From contig SKKN01000058.1 in the NCBI GenBank assembly GCA_007121455.1, positions 1 to 60,923 on the forward strand: 60,923 bases of DNA. Direction: 5' to 3'. Position numbers and translations under genes: made by a program. This document shows, one piece after another, positions 8,398 through 17,141 of this stretch (within the stretch, counting starts at the first letter, position 1; each line of letters starts with the position of its first letter). Below the pieces are notes generated by a model that did not search any database, had not been told where the DNA came from, and saw only the letters and a program-made list of their open reading frames with translations. This stretch comes from Gemmatimonadota bacterium (GTDB lineage: Bacteria; Gemmatimonadota; Gemmatimonadetes; Longimicrobiales; Gaopeijiaceae).

Positions 8398-8833
8398 CGA
8401 CCGGTTGGGGAACTCTCACCCCGGATCTCAGAACCGGTAGTGACCCGTGAGCAGTGGAACGGGCCTTGTCGGGTACTCGAAACCGCCTGCCCCGGACGGC
8501 AGGGCGGTCGGGCCGGCCGGGTGGAAGGCCGAGGGGTTCGGCCGAGCCGGGGCGGCCCTCGTCGAGATCGGCATTCTCTGGGGCGCGATCGTCGCGACCA
8601 CGCCTTCGACACCGGCCACGTGGGCCCAGGAGGCCAATCGTGTCCCGGGCGGAGGGCGAGGATACCCGTTCGCCGTCGGGGTCGGACCTGGGTACGGGGA
8701 CTCGATCGCAAGAGTGGCCGAGCACATCGGTCGGGGAAGGGAAGTGGCCCCGCTCGCTGGCGTACAACCCCTCACGCCGTCGTCGGACCGGTCTCTGGCG
8801 CGGGGTGTCGAAGCCCCCGCCGGAGACATGATT
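8398..8833. other. no recognisable gene
   Basis: About 430 bases with open frames on both strands but no family motif or convincing start. It may include further degraded sequence upstream of the IS1634 remnant. Confidence 0.4.
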
Positions 8834-9197
8834 TGGCACACGCGGTGGCACACAGAGGGGGTGGAGTTCTGTATTTAATTGACTGGTAAGCGATTATGGG
8901 ATCATGCAGATGAGTAGGTCCCGGCTTCGACTCCCGCCGCCAGGCGGGCCGTGAGCATCGGCGCCAGCCGATGCGTAAACCCGTAGGGTTCGAGCCGAGC
9001 GGGCTGAGATCGTGTCGAAGAGTAACTCCGCTATCCCGCGAGACGATCGAGGACGGGCCGAAGGCCCGCCCGGAGATCACTCCCGCCGCCTCCACTTCGG
9101 CGCAGTAGGCCCACCCCAACAAAATGGCTCAGTGAGGCAATTTTCCTCACTGGGCCGTTTTGTTGTGTGTCGCCATCTGACCCCGGTTTTGGCACAC
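8834..9197. repeat. dispersed repeat module A (most complete copy)
   Basis: The parts occur in this order. TGGCACAC at 8834-8841 is repeated at 8846-8853 (12-bp period). A tmRNA T-arm-like TTCGACTCCCGCCGCC lies at 8926-8941. A segment from about 8966 contains GGGTTCGAGCC. A conserved 54-bp block at 9037-9090 holds the small palindrome CGGGCCGAAGGCCCG and runs into ACTCCCGCCGCCTCCAC (9079-9095). A long hairpin lies at 9117-9165, and a single TGGCACAC at 9190-9197. The same blocks recur around 21.6, 25.3, 28.5 and 29.4 kb. The 3' end of tmRNA is a frequent integrase target, so these may be decayed attachment sites. Confidence 0.7.
9117..9165. terminator. long terminator-like hairpin of module A
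   Basis: The left arm (9117-9137) starts CAACAAAATGG and ends GTGAGG. The right arm (9145-9165) starts CCTCACTGGG and ends TTTTGTTG. About 19 of 21 positions pair, and an A-run on the left with a T-run on the right makes it able to stop transcription in both directions. Related hairpins built on CGGAGTGAGG/CCTCACTCCG occur in modules B and D. Confidence 0.7.
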
Positions 9198-9268
9198 ATG
9201 GCATGCCCGCAGGTCGGGTGCGGCGACCTCCGGGAGGGTTCTGCCCCCCCCTCCGCCGTCGACTCCGG

Positions 9269-9730
9269 CTACTTCGCCTTGACCTGGATTTTTCTCCCGC
9301 GTGCCTCGGGGCGCTTCGCGACCTTGAGCTTCAGCACCCCCTGATGGAACTCGGCGTCGACTTTCTCGGGGTCTGCGCTGGACGGCAAGGTGAAGGTCCG
9401 CTCGAACGCGCCGTACCGTCGCTCGGCGAGTCGGATGTGCTCACCCTTCTCCTCTCGCTCGATCTTCTTCTCGCCTCTGATGGTCAGCATGTTCCCTTCG
9501 ACCTCGATGTCCACATCCTCAGGCTCGATCCCGGGAATCTCCGCGGTGAGAACGAGCTGTCCGTTCTCGTCCGCGAGGTCGACCCGGGGGGCCCAGCCGA
9601 AGGTCTCGGAGAACGGCTCCCACCTGGGAGGGGTTCCGAACATCCGCTGCATCGGGTCCTCCAGCAGGTCGATGTCGCGCCAGGAGGGGAGGCCGGCGCC
9701 ACGGCGCCGGAGGGTTGGTAGCATCCGCAT
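9269..9730 (-). CDS. HSP20-family small heat-shock protein
   Basis: A 153-residue protein from the ATG at 9730 (MRMLPTLRRRGAGLPSWRDI). The alpha-crystallin domain spans about residues 48-150: APRVDLADENGQLVLTAEIP, GNMLTIRGEKKIEREEKGEH, YGAFERTFTLP and the C-terminal strand GVLKLKVAKRPE. The family binds unfolding proteins without ATP and holds them for refolding. A C-terminal IxI-type tail (KIQV) is present. It is divergent from the hydrolase-nrdJ pair and fits the stress theme of this half of the window. Confidence 0.93.
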   Translation of the reverse strand: MRMLPTLRRRGAGLPSWRDIDLLEDPMQRMFGTPPRWEPFSETFGWAPRVDLADENGQLVLTAEIPGIEPEDVDIEVEGNMLTIRGEKKIEREEKGEHIRLAERRYGAFERTFTLPSSADPEKVDAEFHQGVLKLKVAKRPEARGRKIQVKAK

Positions 9731-10010
9731 GACTGCCTCCGTGAAGGAAGACGATCCATCGAGTCCGGGGCATTTCGCCCCGGAGCGGGCCACCTCCTCA
9801 CCTGCGAAAATCGTGCCCGACCGATGGGCGGGTGCGGGAGCCGGGCGCCGCCGCGCCGGTACATTGCGTGCTCGTTTCGACCCCGCCGGTGGCCGCTCCG
9901 AGAGACCGGCCATTCCGCGGGTGACGCGCTCGTGGGGATCGCATCGGCAACGGATCTCGTCTGGGCGGTCGCGGATAACCGGTTTCGAGCCGGCACCTGA
10001 GGGGAGGGCG

Positions 10011-10739
10011 ATGAATTCGTCGTGGGAAGAAGGGTTCGGGCGGGAGGTTCGGTTTCCCACCGGCCCCGTCACACTGGAGGGAAACCTCGCCGTCCCGCGG
10101 GGCGCACGGGGTATCGTCCTCTTCGCCCATGGGAGCGGCAGCAGCCGATTCTCGTCCCGGAACCGATTCGTCGCCGAAGAGCTCAAGGCCGGCGGCCTCG
10201 GAACGCTTCTGATCGACCTGCTCACTTCCGCCGAGGAGGAGGTGGACGTCCGCACGCGCGAGTTCCGCTTCGACATCCCGCGTCTCGGGGAGCGACTGGT
10301 GGCCCTGGTGGACCAGCTCCGGAGCGGTGAGACGACCCGCGAGCTCCGGGTGGGCCTCTTCGGATCGAGCACCGGCGCCGCAGCGGCCCTGATCGCGGCG
10401 GCGGAGCGCTCGGACGCCGTCTCCGCCGTGGTGTCGAGGGGAGGGCGGCCGGACCTGGCCGGCGAGCACCTGGCTCGAGCCCGTGCACCCACCCTTTTCA
10501 TTGTGGGGGGAAGGGATGAGGTGGTGATCGATCTGAACCGGCGCGCGCAGCAGGTTCTTGGCGGCCCCTCGAAGCTCGAGATCGTGCCCGGAGCCACCCA
10601 CCTCTTCGAGGAGCCGGGCAAACTTGAGGAGGTGGCCCGTCTGGCCCGAGATTGGTTCGTCAGCCATCTGGCCGGTCACGACGTCCCGCCGAACCCGCGG
10701 GTTCTTCCATGTCCACTGAGTCCCGCTACCAGCCTGTAG
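10011..10739 (+). CDS. dienelactone-hydrolase-type alpha/beta hydrolase (intact copy)
   Basis: A 242-residue protein starting MNSSWEEGFGREVRFPTGPV, with GGGGAGGG upstream. The oxyanion region is LFAHGSGSSRFSSRN, the nucleophile Ser is in LFGSSTGAAA, the Asp lies in VGGRDEVVI and the His in GATHLFEEP. Members often sit beside stress genes or are fused to phosphoribosyltransferases, but the substrate is unknown. It is followed 9 bases later by nrdJ. A broken paralogue at 2391-2780 lost the exact segment holding the nucleophile. Its last 18 residues (HDVPPNPRVL onward) look like read-through. Confidence 0.85.
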   Translation: MNSSWEEGFGREVRFPTGPVTLEGNLAVPRGARGIVLFAHGSGSSRFSSRNRFVAEELKAGGLGTLLIDLLTSAEEEVDVRTREFRFDIPRLGERLVALVDQLRSGETTRELRVGLFGSSTGAAAALIAAAERSDAVSAVVSRGGRPDLAGEHLARARAPTLFIVGGRDEVVIDLNRRAQQVLGGPSKLEIVPGATHLFEEPGKLEEVARLARDWFVSHLAGHDVPPNPRVLPCPLSPATSL

Positions 10740-10748
10740 CCGACCCCG

Positions 10749-12487
10749 ATGCCCGAGCTTCGGCTGACGGACAACGCGCGCCGAGTCCTCGAGGCCCGCT
10801 ATCTGCTCCGGGACCACGAAGGAGAGTTATGCGAGGCGCCCGGTGACCTCTTCGCGCGCGTTCCGCGCAGCGTCGCCCGGGCGGAGCTCGCCTTTGACGG
10901 ATCCGACGCGGCCCGTCGCTGGGAAGCGAGCTGCCTCGAGCGTCTCACGGCGCTCGAGTTCCTGCCGAACAGCCCCACGCTCATGAACGCGGGAGCACCG
11001 CTGGGTCAGCTCAGCGGGTGCTTCGTCCTTCCCGTTCCCGACCAGATCGACGGCATCTTCCAGGCTCTCAAGGAGATGGCCGTGATCCAGCAGTCGGGGG
11101 GGGCGGCACCGGCTTCTCGTTTTCGAGGCTCTGGCCGCGGAACGCGGTCCTTCGCTCGACCGGAGGGCGGAGCTCGGAACCGGTCTCATTCATGAAGGTC
11201 TTCGACTGCGCCACCGAGCAGATCGAGCAAGGTGGGAAGCGCCGGGGCGCGAACATGGGCATCCTCCAGGTCGATCACCCGGACATCGAAGAGTTCATCG
11301 ATGCGAAGCGGGAACGGGGAGCACTTCGAAACTTTAACGTCTCGGTGGCCGCGACCGATGCCTTCATGGAGGCGGTCGCGGCGGGAGAGCCGTACGCCCT
11401 GCTCGATCCGCGCACCGGTGAGCGGGAGGGCCGCCGGGATGCGGCGGCCATGTTCGACAAGATCGCTGAAGCCGCGTGGAAGACGGGCGATCCCGGCCTC
11501 TTCTTCATCGACGCGGCGAACCGGGCGCATCCGCTGTCGCACCTGGGCGAGTTGGAGGGGACGAATCCCTGCGGGGAGATCCCGCTCTTCCCCTACGAAT
11601 CCTGCAACCTGGGATCGGTCAACCTATCCCGGTTCGTGCGGGAGCGGTCGAACGGCACGCCGGAGCTGGACCGGGACGGGCTGGCCGATACCGTGCGCAC
11701 CGGCCTCCGCTTCCTCGACGACGTGATCGAGGTGAACCGCTTTCCGCTCCCGGAAACCGAGCGGGCAACCCGCCGGAACCGGAAGATCGGCCTCGGTGTG
11801 ATGGGCTTTGCGGAAGCGCTGGTCAGGCTGGGCGTCCCCTATGATTCCGACCGCGCCCTCGAGGTCGCCGATTCGATCGCGAGCCTGGTGGCCGGAGCAG
11901 CGCGGGAGGCCTCCATCGAGCTCGCCGAGGAGCGGGGGACGTTTCCGAGCTGGGAGGGGAGCCGCCACGAGCGCGAAGGGGTGCGCATCCGCAACGCGAC
12001 CACGACCGCCGTGGCTCCCACGGGGACGATCGGGATCATCGCGGGCACGAGCCCCAGCATCGAGCCGTTCTTCTCCCTGGCGTTCCGTCAGAAGAACGTC
12101 CTTTCGGGACAGACGCTCCGCAGGGTCAATCCGCTGGCCGAGGCGTGGGCCGAGCGCTACGGTCTCGACCTGCAGCGCCTGATGGTGGAGGTCCGCCGGC
12201 ACGGGATCTTCGAGCGCGGGGCAGATGTGCCCGCGGAGCTTCGGCAGCTCTTCCTGACCGCGGGCGAGATCCGTGCGGAGCGCCATCTGGCCGTCCAGGC
12301 CGCGTTCCAGCGGCACTTCGACAACGCGGTCTCGAAGACGTTGAACCTGCCCGAGCACGCCGAGGTCGAGAACGTGCGCACGATCTACCGCCGGGCGTGG
12401 GAGCTGAATCTCGAGGGCGTGACGGTCTCCCGCTACGGAAGCCTTGGGGAGCAGGTGCTCGAGCGGGGCACCGGCGACGATACCTAG
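10749..12487 (+). CDS. nrdJ: adenosylcobalamin-dependent (class II) ribonucleotide reductase, frameshifted
   Basis: Makes deoxyribonucleotides without oxygen, using B12. Frame 1 (from 10,749) covers LPNSPTLMNAGAPLGQLSGC, with the first redox cysteine, up to VIQQSGG. Frame 2 then carries GTGFSFSRL, CGEIPLFPYESCNLGSVNL with the radical cysteine, and VAPTGTIGIIAGTSPSIEPF. The switch falls in a run of eight G at 11,096-11,103; six or nine would restore one protein of about 580 residues. The C-terminus ends at EQVLERGTGDDT and lacks the usual Cys pair that recycles the enzyme. It is a short-form enzyme typical of dormancy-type gene sets. The frameshift may be a sequencing error. Confidence 0.9.
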
Positions 12488-12541
12488 CCGAGCCGTCCGT
12501 GGAGACCGCGATGGGCCGACGGACCGGTACGCCGTGTTTCC

Positions 12542-14968
12542 CTACCTCGGCTCCTCCAGCCCGAAGGCCCTCCGCTTCTCCGCCAGCTCCAGGAGGCTCT
12601 CGCGGATGCGATGGTTCAGGGTCCCCGTGGGAAAGCCGCCGTCTGGGTCCCAGCGGCCGGCCTCCATGCCGGTGAAGATCTCCATGCAGTCGTCGACGGT
12701 CGCGGCCGGATAGACCTGGAACCGCCCCTCTTCCACGGCGTCGATCACGTCCTGGCGGAGCATGAGGTGCCCCACGTTCGTCGCGGGGATGATCACGCCC
12801 TGGTCGCCGCTGAGGCCTCGGGCCCGGCAGACGTCGAAGAAGCCTTCGATCTTCTGGTTCACGGCCCCGACGGCCTGGATGTCCCCGTGCTGGTCCACCG
12901 AGCCCGTGACGGCCATGGACTGCCGGAGTGGGACCTCGCCCACCGCCGACAGGAGGGAGCAGAGCTCCGCCGCAGAGGCACTGTCCCCTTCCACGGGCAG
13001 GTAGGACTGCTCGAAGACGACGCTTGCCGAGAGCGACAGCGGGCGATCCGGCGCGTAACGCGAGGCCAGAAAGCCCGAGAGGATGAGCACGCCCTTCGAG
13101 TGGATCGGCCCTCCCAGCTCCACCTCCCGTTCGATGTCGATGACTTCGCCGGAGCCGACCGAGATGCGCGCGGTGATCCGGGTCGGCTGCCCGTAGCACT
13201 GCCCGGCCAGCTCGACGGCTGACAGGCCGTTCGCCTGTCCCACCCGAGCTCCCTCCGTGTCGATGCGGATCACGCCGCGGAGGATCTGGCGGTGCCGCTC
13301 GTCCTGGATGCGGGCCATCCTCCGGTGCTGCCCTTCGATCGCGTGCTGGACGTCCTCCCGGCCGATTACCTCCCGGCCGTCCCGCATGGCCCAGTAGTGC
13401 GCTTCCTGCATGAGGTCGATCGCCCGTCCGAAGCGGGTGGAGAGCATCTGGGCGTCGCCGGCATGGCGTGCGCTCTCCTCGATGAGACGGGCAGCGGCGT
13501 TCCGGTCGAAGGGGAGGAGGTCCTCGCGCCTCCCTATGGCTCCGAGGAGACGCGCGAGCTCGAGCTCGCTCTCCCCCGTCCTGTCCATCCGGTCCTCGAA
13601 GTCGGCCGCGACCTTGAACAGCTCGAGGAACTCCGGATCGAAGATCTCGAGCAGGTGGTAGAGGAACCGGTCCCCGACGAGGACGACCTTCACGTCGAGC
13701 GGGATCGCTTCGGGCTCGAGCGTCGCGGTACCCACGATGCCGTAGGCCTGAGCCAGGGACCGGATCTCGATCTTGCCCGCCTTGAGCACCCGCTTCAGGC
13801 CGCTCCACGCAAATGGCTCCATGAGGACCTTTTCGGCGTCGAGCACCAGGTAGCCCCCGTTCGCCCGGTGGAGGGATCCTGGGCGAATGTGGTGGAAGTC
13901 CGTGCTCAGCACTCCGAGCCGGGAAACGTGCTCGATCTGTCCGACCAGGTAGGCGTGGGCGGGGTGGTCCTCGAAAACGATCGGAGCTCCCTGCGCCTCC
14001 TCCCGGCTCACGAGCAGGTTCACGTCGTAGCGCCGCTCCACCGGCGATTTCTTCCGGCCCTCCCCGACGTCTCCCTCGACGAGGAGGTCCTGTAGGAGAA
14101 GGCTGCGTCCGTCCTCGCGGCGGCTGAACAGCTCCACATTGTCGGCGATGTCGTGCTTCATCGCGCCGGGGTGGTCGCGAATGCCCGCGTGTCCCCGGTA
14201 CTCCTCGAGGAGCTCGTCGAGGAGGCCGCCCACGGCGAGGAACGCCACGTCGCGGTCGAGCTCCTGGAGCTTCAATCGGACCCGTCGGACCCGGGGCGGC
14301 ATCGTCCGGAGCGTCTTGCCCAGCTCCCGGGTCATCGTCTCCGTGTGTTCCTCGATACGTCGCCGCTCCTCCTCGGGCAGCGCCTCGAACTCCTCGGACG
14401 TGATCGGCTTCCCGTCGCGTAGGGCGAGGAAGCTGAAGCCCTTATCCGTCCCGACGATGCCCAGCCCGAGCTCGAGGGCCTTCCTACGGAGCTCCTCGAA
14501 CGCCTCCTCCTGCTCTTCCTCCGCTTCCTTCTCGATCGCACGTCGGCGGCTCGCGTACTCGTCGCTCTCGAACGCGGCCGGAATCGCCGCGCACGCCTCG
14601 TCGACGAGTTGTTTCATCCGGTCACGGAAGTGCCGGCCGGCCCCGGCCGGAAGCTCCAGCGCCCGGGGACGCCGCGGGTCGGCGAAGTTGTTCACGTAGC
14701 ACCAGTCCGAGGGCGCGGGCCGTCGCTCGGCCTGCCGATGCAGCAGCTGGCGCACGAAACCGTGGCGGCCCGTCCCGGGGGGGCCGAGCACGAAGAGGTT
14801 GTAGCCCTCGAGACGCATCTCCGTACCGAGCCGGACCGCCTCGATGGCGCGGCCCTGGCCGATCCAGGCGTCCAGCGCCTCGAGGTCGGCGCTGGTCTCG
14901 AACGGAAGCACCCCGGGGTCGCAGGGGGCGTGCAGACAAGAGGCTGGAAGCGGAGCTGCGCTACCCAT
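12542..14968 (-). CDS. Lon-like ATP-dependent protease (AAA plus Lon C-terminal domain)
   Basis: An 808-residue protein. The P-loop is LFVLGPPGTGRHGFVRQL near residue 60. A coiled, Glu/Arg-rich insertion covers about 125-230. The AAA core contains HRANGGYLVLDAEKVLMEP. The Lon protease domain contains VEGDSASAAELCSLLSA, with the catalytic Ser, and VNQKIEGFFDVC, with the catalytic Lys. This matches the bacterial family of about 800 residues annotated as ATP-binding Lon-type protease, not classical LonA. The ATG at 14,968 overlaps the stop of the upstream CBS gene by 8 bases, so the two are coupled. It probably clears damaged proteins under stress, perhaps sensing nucleotides through its CBS neighbour, which is inference. 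Confidence 0.93.
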   Translation of the reverse strand: MGSAAPLPASCLHAPCDPGVLPFETSADLEALDAWIGQGRAIEAVRLGTEMRLEGYNLFVLGPPGTGRHGFVRQLLHRQAERRPAPSDWCYVNNFADPRRPRALELPAGAGRHFRDRMKQLVDEACAAIPAAFESDEYASRRRAIEKEAEEEQEEAFEELRRKALELGLGIVGTDKGFSFLALRDGKPITSEEFEALPEEERRRIEEHTETMTRELGKTLRTMPPRVRRVRLKLQELDRDVAFLAVGGLLDELLEEYRGHAGIRDHPGAMKHDIADNVELFSRREDGRSLLLQDLLVEGDVGEGRKKSPVERRYDVNLLVSREEAQGAPIVFEDHPAHAYLVGQIEHVSRLGVLSTDFHHIRPGSLHRANGGYLVLDAEKVLMEPFAWSGLKRVLKAGKIEIRSLAQAYGIVGTATLEPEAIPLDVKVVLVGDRFLYHLLEIFDPEFLELFKVAADFEDRMDRTGESELELARLLGAIGRREDLLPFDRNAAARLIEESARHAGDAQMLSTRFGRAIDLMQEAHYWAMRDGREVIGREDVQHAIEGQHRRMARIQDERHRQILRGVIRIDTEGARVGQANGLSAVELAGQCYGQPTRITARISVGSGEVIDIEREVELGGPIHSKGVLILSGFLASRYAPDRPLSLSASVVFEQSYLPVEGDSASAAELCSLLSAVGEVPLRQSMAVTGSVDQHGDIQAVGAVNQKIEGFFDVCRARGLSGDQGVIIPATNVGHLMLRQDVIDAVEEGRFQVYPAATVDDCMEIFTGMEAGRWDPDGGFPTGTLNHRIRESLLELAEKRRAFGLEEPR

Positions 14969-15398
14969 GCCAGGCGATCCATTCGAGAAGGTCCGATATG
15001 GAGACGACTCCGACCAGATCGCCGTCGTCCAGGACGAGAGCCCGGTGGAGTCCCGTCTTGGAGAAGAAGAGACTCAGGGCCTCGAGCCCTTCCTCGGGGC
15101 GCACGCCGAACACGTCGGGGGTCATGATGTCGCGGACCGTCTGACCGTCGAGAATGGTCCGGGCCCGGTCCTGCCACTGGGGGGATTTGGGGGAGAGGGG
15201 AACGAGGGAGTCGCTGAGCCAGAGAAGATCCGTGGTGCTCACGGTTCCCACGGCGGTGCCGTCCGCATCCACGACAGGACACCCGCTGATTCCACGGCGG
15301 ACCAACAGCCCCACCAGGTCGCGGAGCGTGGCCTCGGGCGCCACGCAGACGGGCCGGCGGCGCATGATGTCCGCCACGGTGAAGGACGATCGTTCCAT
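14961..15398 (-). CDS. two-CBS-domain protein, coupled to the Lon-like protease
   Basis: A 145-residue protein starting MERSSFTVADIMRRRPVCVA, with GGAGCTACG upstream. CBS 1 ends GTVSTTDLLWLSDS. CBS 2 covers VRDIMTPDVFGVRPEEGL to GVVSISDLLEWIAWHG. The pair is expected to bind AMP, ADP, ATP or related nucleotides. Its stop overlaps the protease start, so the two proteins are made together. It is one of four intact CBS proteins in the window. Confidence 0.88.
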   Translation of the reverse strand: MERSSFTVADIMRRRPVCVAPEATLRDLVGLLVRRGISGCPVVDADGTAVGTVSTTDLLWLSDSLVPLSPKSPQWQDRARTILDGQTVRDIMTPDVFGVRPEEGLEALSLFFSKTGLHRALVLDDGDLVGVVSISDLLEWIAWHG

Positions 15399-15470
15399 TC
15401 GTAGCTCCTGCGTAGGGAATCGGCCAACTGGTACCCGGGTCGCCGGGCTCGGCTACGCCGGTGTGCCTGC

Positions 15471-15815
15471 CTATCCCTCGAATTGGCGGGAGACGAGATC
15501 TTCGAGCTGGGCCAGTTGCTCGTGGAGGACCGCGCGGACCTGGTCCGGTCCGCCCTGTTTCTCATGGCCGCCCTCGGACACGAGCAGCCGGAGCCACGAC
15601 TCGAAGGTCTCCCTCGGCTCGTCTCCGAGCGCCGGGGGAACGGGAAGGGAGGTGAGACTGGAGACGAGGCGCTCCGCCTGGTCCGTGGCCTCGGCGTCCC
15701 TCGACGCAATTCCCGGCTCCACTCTGTCGACGAACTCTCGAGCCTCCTCGAGTAGGAGGTAGGCGTCCTCTTCGGAAAGCTCCCTGCTTGCCGGTCGCTC
15801 CTCGCTCCGATCCAT
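15471..15815 (-). CDS. hypothetical acidic helical protein
   Basis: A 114-residue protein from the ATG at 15,815, with a very good GGAGGAG ribosome site 5-11 bases upstream. The sequence is Glu/Leu-rich and predicted helical (ELSEEDAYLLLEEAREFVD and VRAVLHEQLAQLEDLVSRQ), with no cysteine or membrane segment. No family recognised. It lies 72 bases before the CBS-Lon pair on the same strand and may start that operon. Confidence 0.6.
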   Translation of the reverse strand: MDRSEERPASRELSEEDAYLLLEEAREFVDRVEPGIASRDAEATDQAERLVSSLTSLPVPPALGDEPRETFESWLRLLVSEGGHEKQGGPDQVRAVLHEQLAQLEDLVSRQFEG

Positions 15816-16040
15816 CGGATCTCCTCCGCTCGTTCGTCTTTCCAGGGGGGCACGTTCTCACGTGCCCACGTCGTGCTCGTGCCCCCCCCCTTCTACTTCG
15901 GCTGCCCCAAGACGCGTTGCAGGTTCAGTGCCATCCGGCCGTCTTCCCGGGGCCCCTCACGGACTCCGGGCAGCCGGGCACGAGGATTGCTTGAGCTATC
16001 CGTACCGGCGACACGTGTCCCCCGCCCCGGAGAGCCAGCC

Positions 16041-16475
16041 ATGTCGGTAGGAAGAATCTGCACCCGAACGGTCGCCTCAGCTACCGCGAACGAGACTGTG
16101 GCCGAGGTGGCCCGCAGGATGGCCGAGTACAACGTTGGGACGGTCGCCGTGGTGGACGACGCTCGAACCCCGATCGCGATCGTCACGGACCGCGACATCA
16201 CCCTTCGCGCCGTGGCGGCCGGCCACGACCCCGAGACGACGCCCGTGTCCGTGATCATGACCCGCGAGGTCCGGACGGTCGACGAAGCCGTTCCGATCGA
16301 ACAGGCCCTGAAGACCATGGCGGGGGCTGGAACGCGCCGTCTCATCGTGACCGGTCCGGAAGGGAAGCTCGCCGGGCTCGTCGCCATCGACGACGTTCTC
16401 GACCTCCTCGCGGAGGAGGTCGAGAGCATCGGGAAGGTACTTCGCAAGGAGCAGCCGCGTCTGGGCGGCTCCTGA
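16041..16475 (+). CDS. two-CBS-domain protein
   Basis: A 144-residue protein starting MSVGRICTRTVASATANETV. CBS 1 includes MAEYNVGTVAVVDDARTPIA and IVTDRDITLRAV. CBS 2 includes VIMTREVRTVDEAVPIEQAL and LVAIDDVLDLLAEEV. This is the common stand-alone signal-transduction type. It heads the plus-strand cassette CBS, HPF-cold shock, RtcB, which mirrors the minus-strand cassette at 3.35-1.7 kb. The upstream 225 bases should hold the divergent promoters for this gene and the hypothetical gene at 15,815. Confidence 0.9.
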   Translation: MSVGRICTRTVASATANETVAEVARRMAEYNVGTVAVVDDARTPIAIVTDRDITLRAVAAGHDPETTPVSVIMTREVRTVDEAVPIEQALKTMAGAGTRRLIVTGPEGKLAGLVAIDDVLDLLAEEVESIGKVLRKEQPRLGGS

Positions 16476-16540
16476 GGCCCGCACCGCGATAATCCGGTCG
16501 CGGCGACCCGCACCGCGGCCGCTGACCCGAAGGAGGAGCG

Positions 16541-17095
16541 ATGCAGGTCGAACCCGAGATCGCCTACCGTAACGTCGATCCCACGCCGGTCCTGGAAGGT
16601 TATATCCTTCGGGGACTCGAGCGCCTCGAGCGATCGCACCCGGAGATCATCGCGTGCCGCATCATGGTGGAGGTGCCCCACCCCAGGCATCACAAGGGGA
16701 ACCTGTACCGGGTCCGTCTCGACCTCACCGTGCCCGGTCACGAGATCGTCGTGAGCCGCCGGGACCCGCCCGCGCGCCATGCGAGGGAGGAAGCCCGCAT
16801 CGCGATCCGGGATGCGTTCGATCTCGCGCGCGGCCGCCTCCGGAAGCACCGTGAACGGGAGTCCGGACGGCCCGCCGTGACTGAGGCGCCTCTCCGGGGG
16901 CGCGTCCTCTCCCTATCGCCGGCCGACGGCTACGGCTTTCTTCGGACCCCGGAGGGAGAGGAGATATACTTCCACCGCACGGGCGTTCCCCACGACCGTT
17001 TCGATCAGCTCGAGGAGGGGTCGGAGGTGCGTTACGTGGAGGAGGAAGTCGACGGCCAGGTTCGCGCGACCGGCGTCATCCCGTTGCACCGGTAG
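16541..17095 (+). CDS. ribosome hibernation factor fused to a cold-shock domain
   Basis: A 184-residue protein with GAAGGAGGAGCG just before the ATG. Residues 1-110 are an HPF/RaiA-like (S30AE) domain: [34 protein letters not shown] and VPGHEIVVSRRDPPA. Residues about 122-184 are a cold-shock/OB domain: GRVLSLSPADGYGFLRTPEG, EIYFHRTGV and VRYVEEEVDGQVRATGV. The RNP1-like motif GYGFLRT and RNP2-like IYFHRTG are present. It probably binds the 30S subunit and RNA when growth stops. A truncated copy without the second domain is at 2139-2381. Confidence 0.88.
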   Translation: MQVEPEIAYRNVDPTPVLEGYILRGLERLERSHPEIIACRIMVEVPHPRHHKGNLYRVRLDLTVPGHEIVVSRRDPPARHAREEARIAIRDAFDLARGRLRKHRERESGRPAVTEAPLRGRVLSLSPADGYGFLRTPEGEEIYFHRTGVPHDRFDQLEEGSEVRYVEEEVDGQVRATGVIPLHR

Positions 17096-17141
17096 CCCGA
17101 CTTTCGCCGGGCGCGCGAGGCCGCGCCCGGGGAGTGGCACG

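Noticed and set aside
8893-8941. A functional tRNA or tmRNA gene
   Set aside because: A TTCGACTCCCGCC sequence resembling a T-arm is present, but the stem does not pair properly and no acceptor, D or anticodon arm can be folded from the surrounding bases.
8772-9122. A conserved minus-strand protein inside the repeat modules (ISGRAFGPSSIVSR)
   Set aside because: The same reading appears in modules A, C and D, but it follows from repeat conservation. It has no ribosome site, its ends differ in each copy, and it crosses the palindromes.
12126-13808. 560-residue minus-strand frame across nrdJ and the Lon gene
   Set aside because: It is very rich in Arg, Gly and Pro and antisense or out of frame to two well-conserved genes, so it is a GC-driven shadow.
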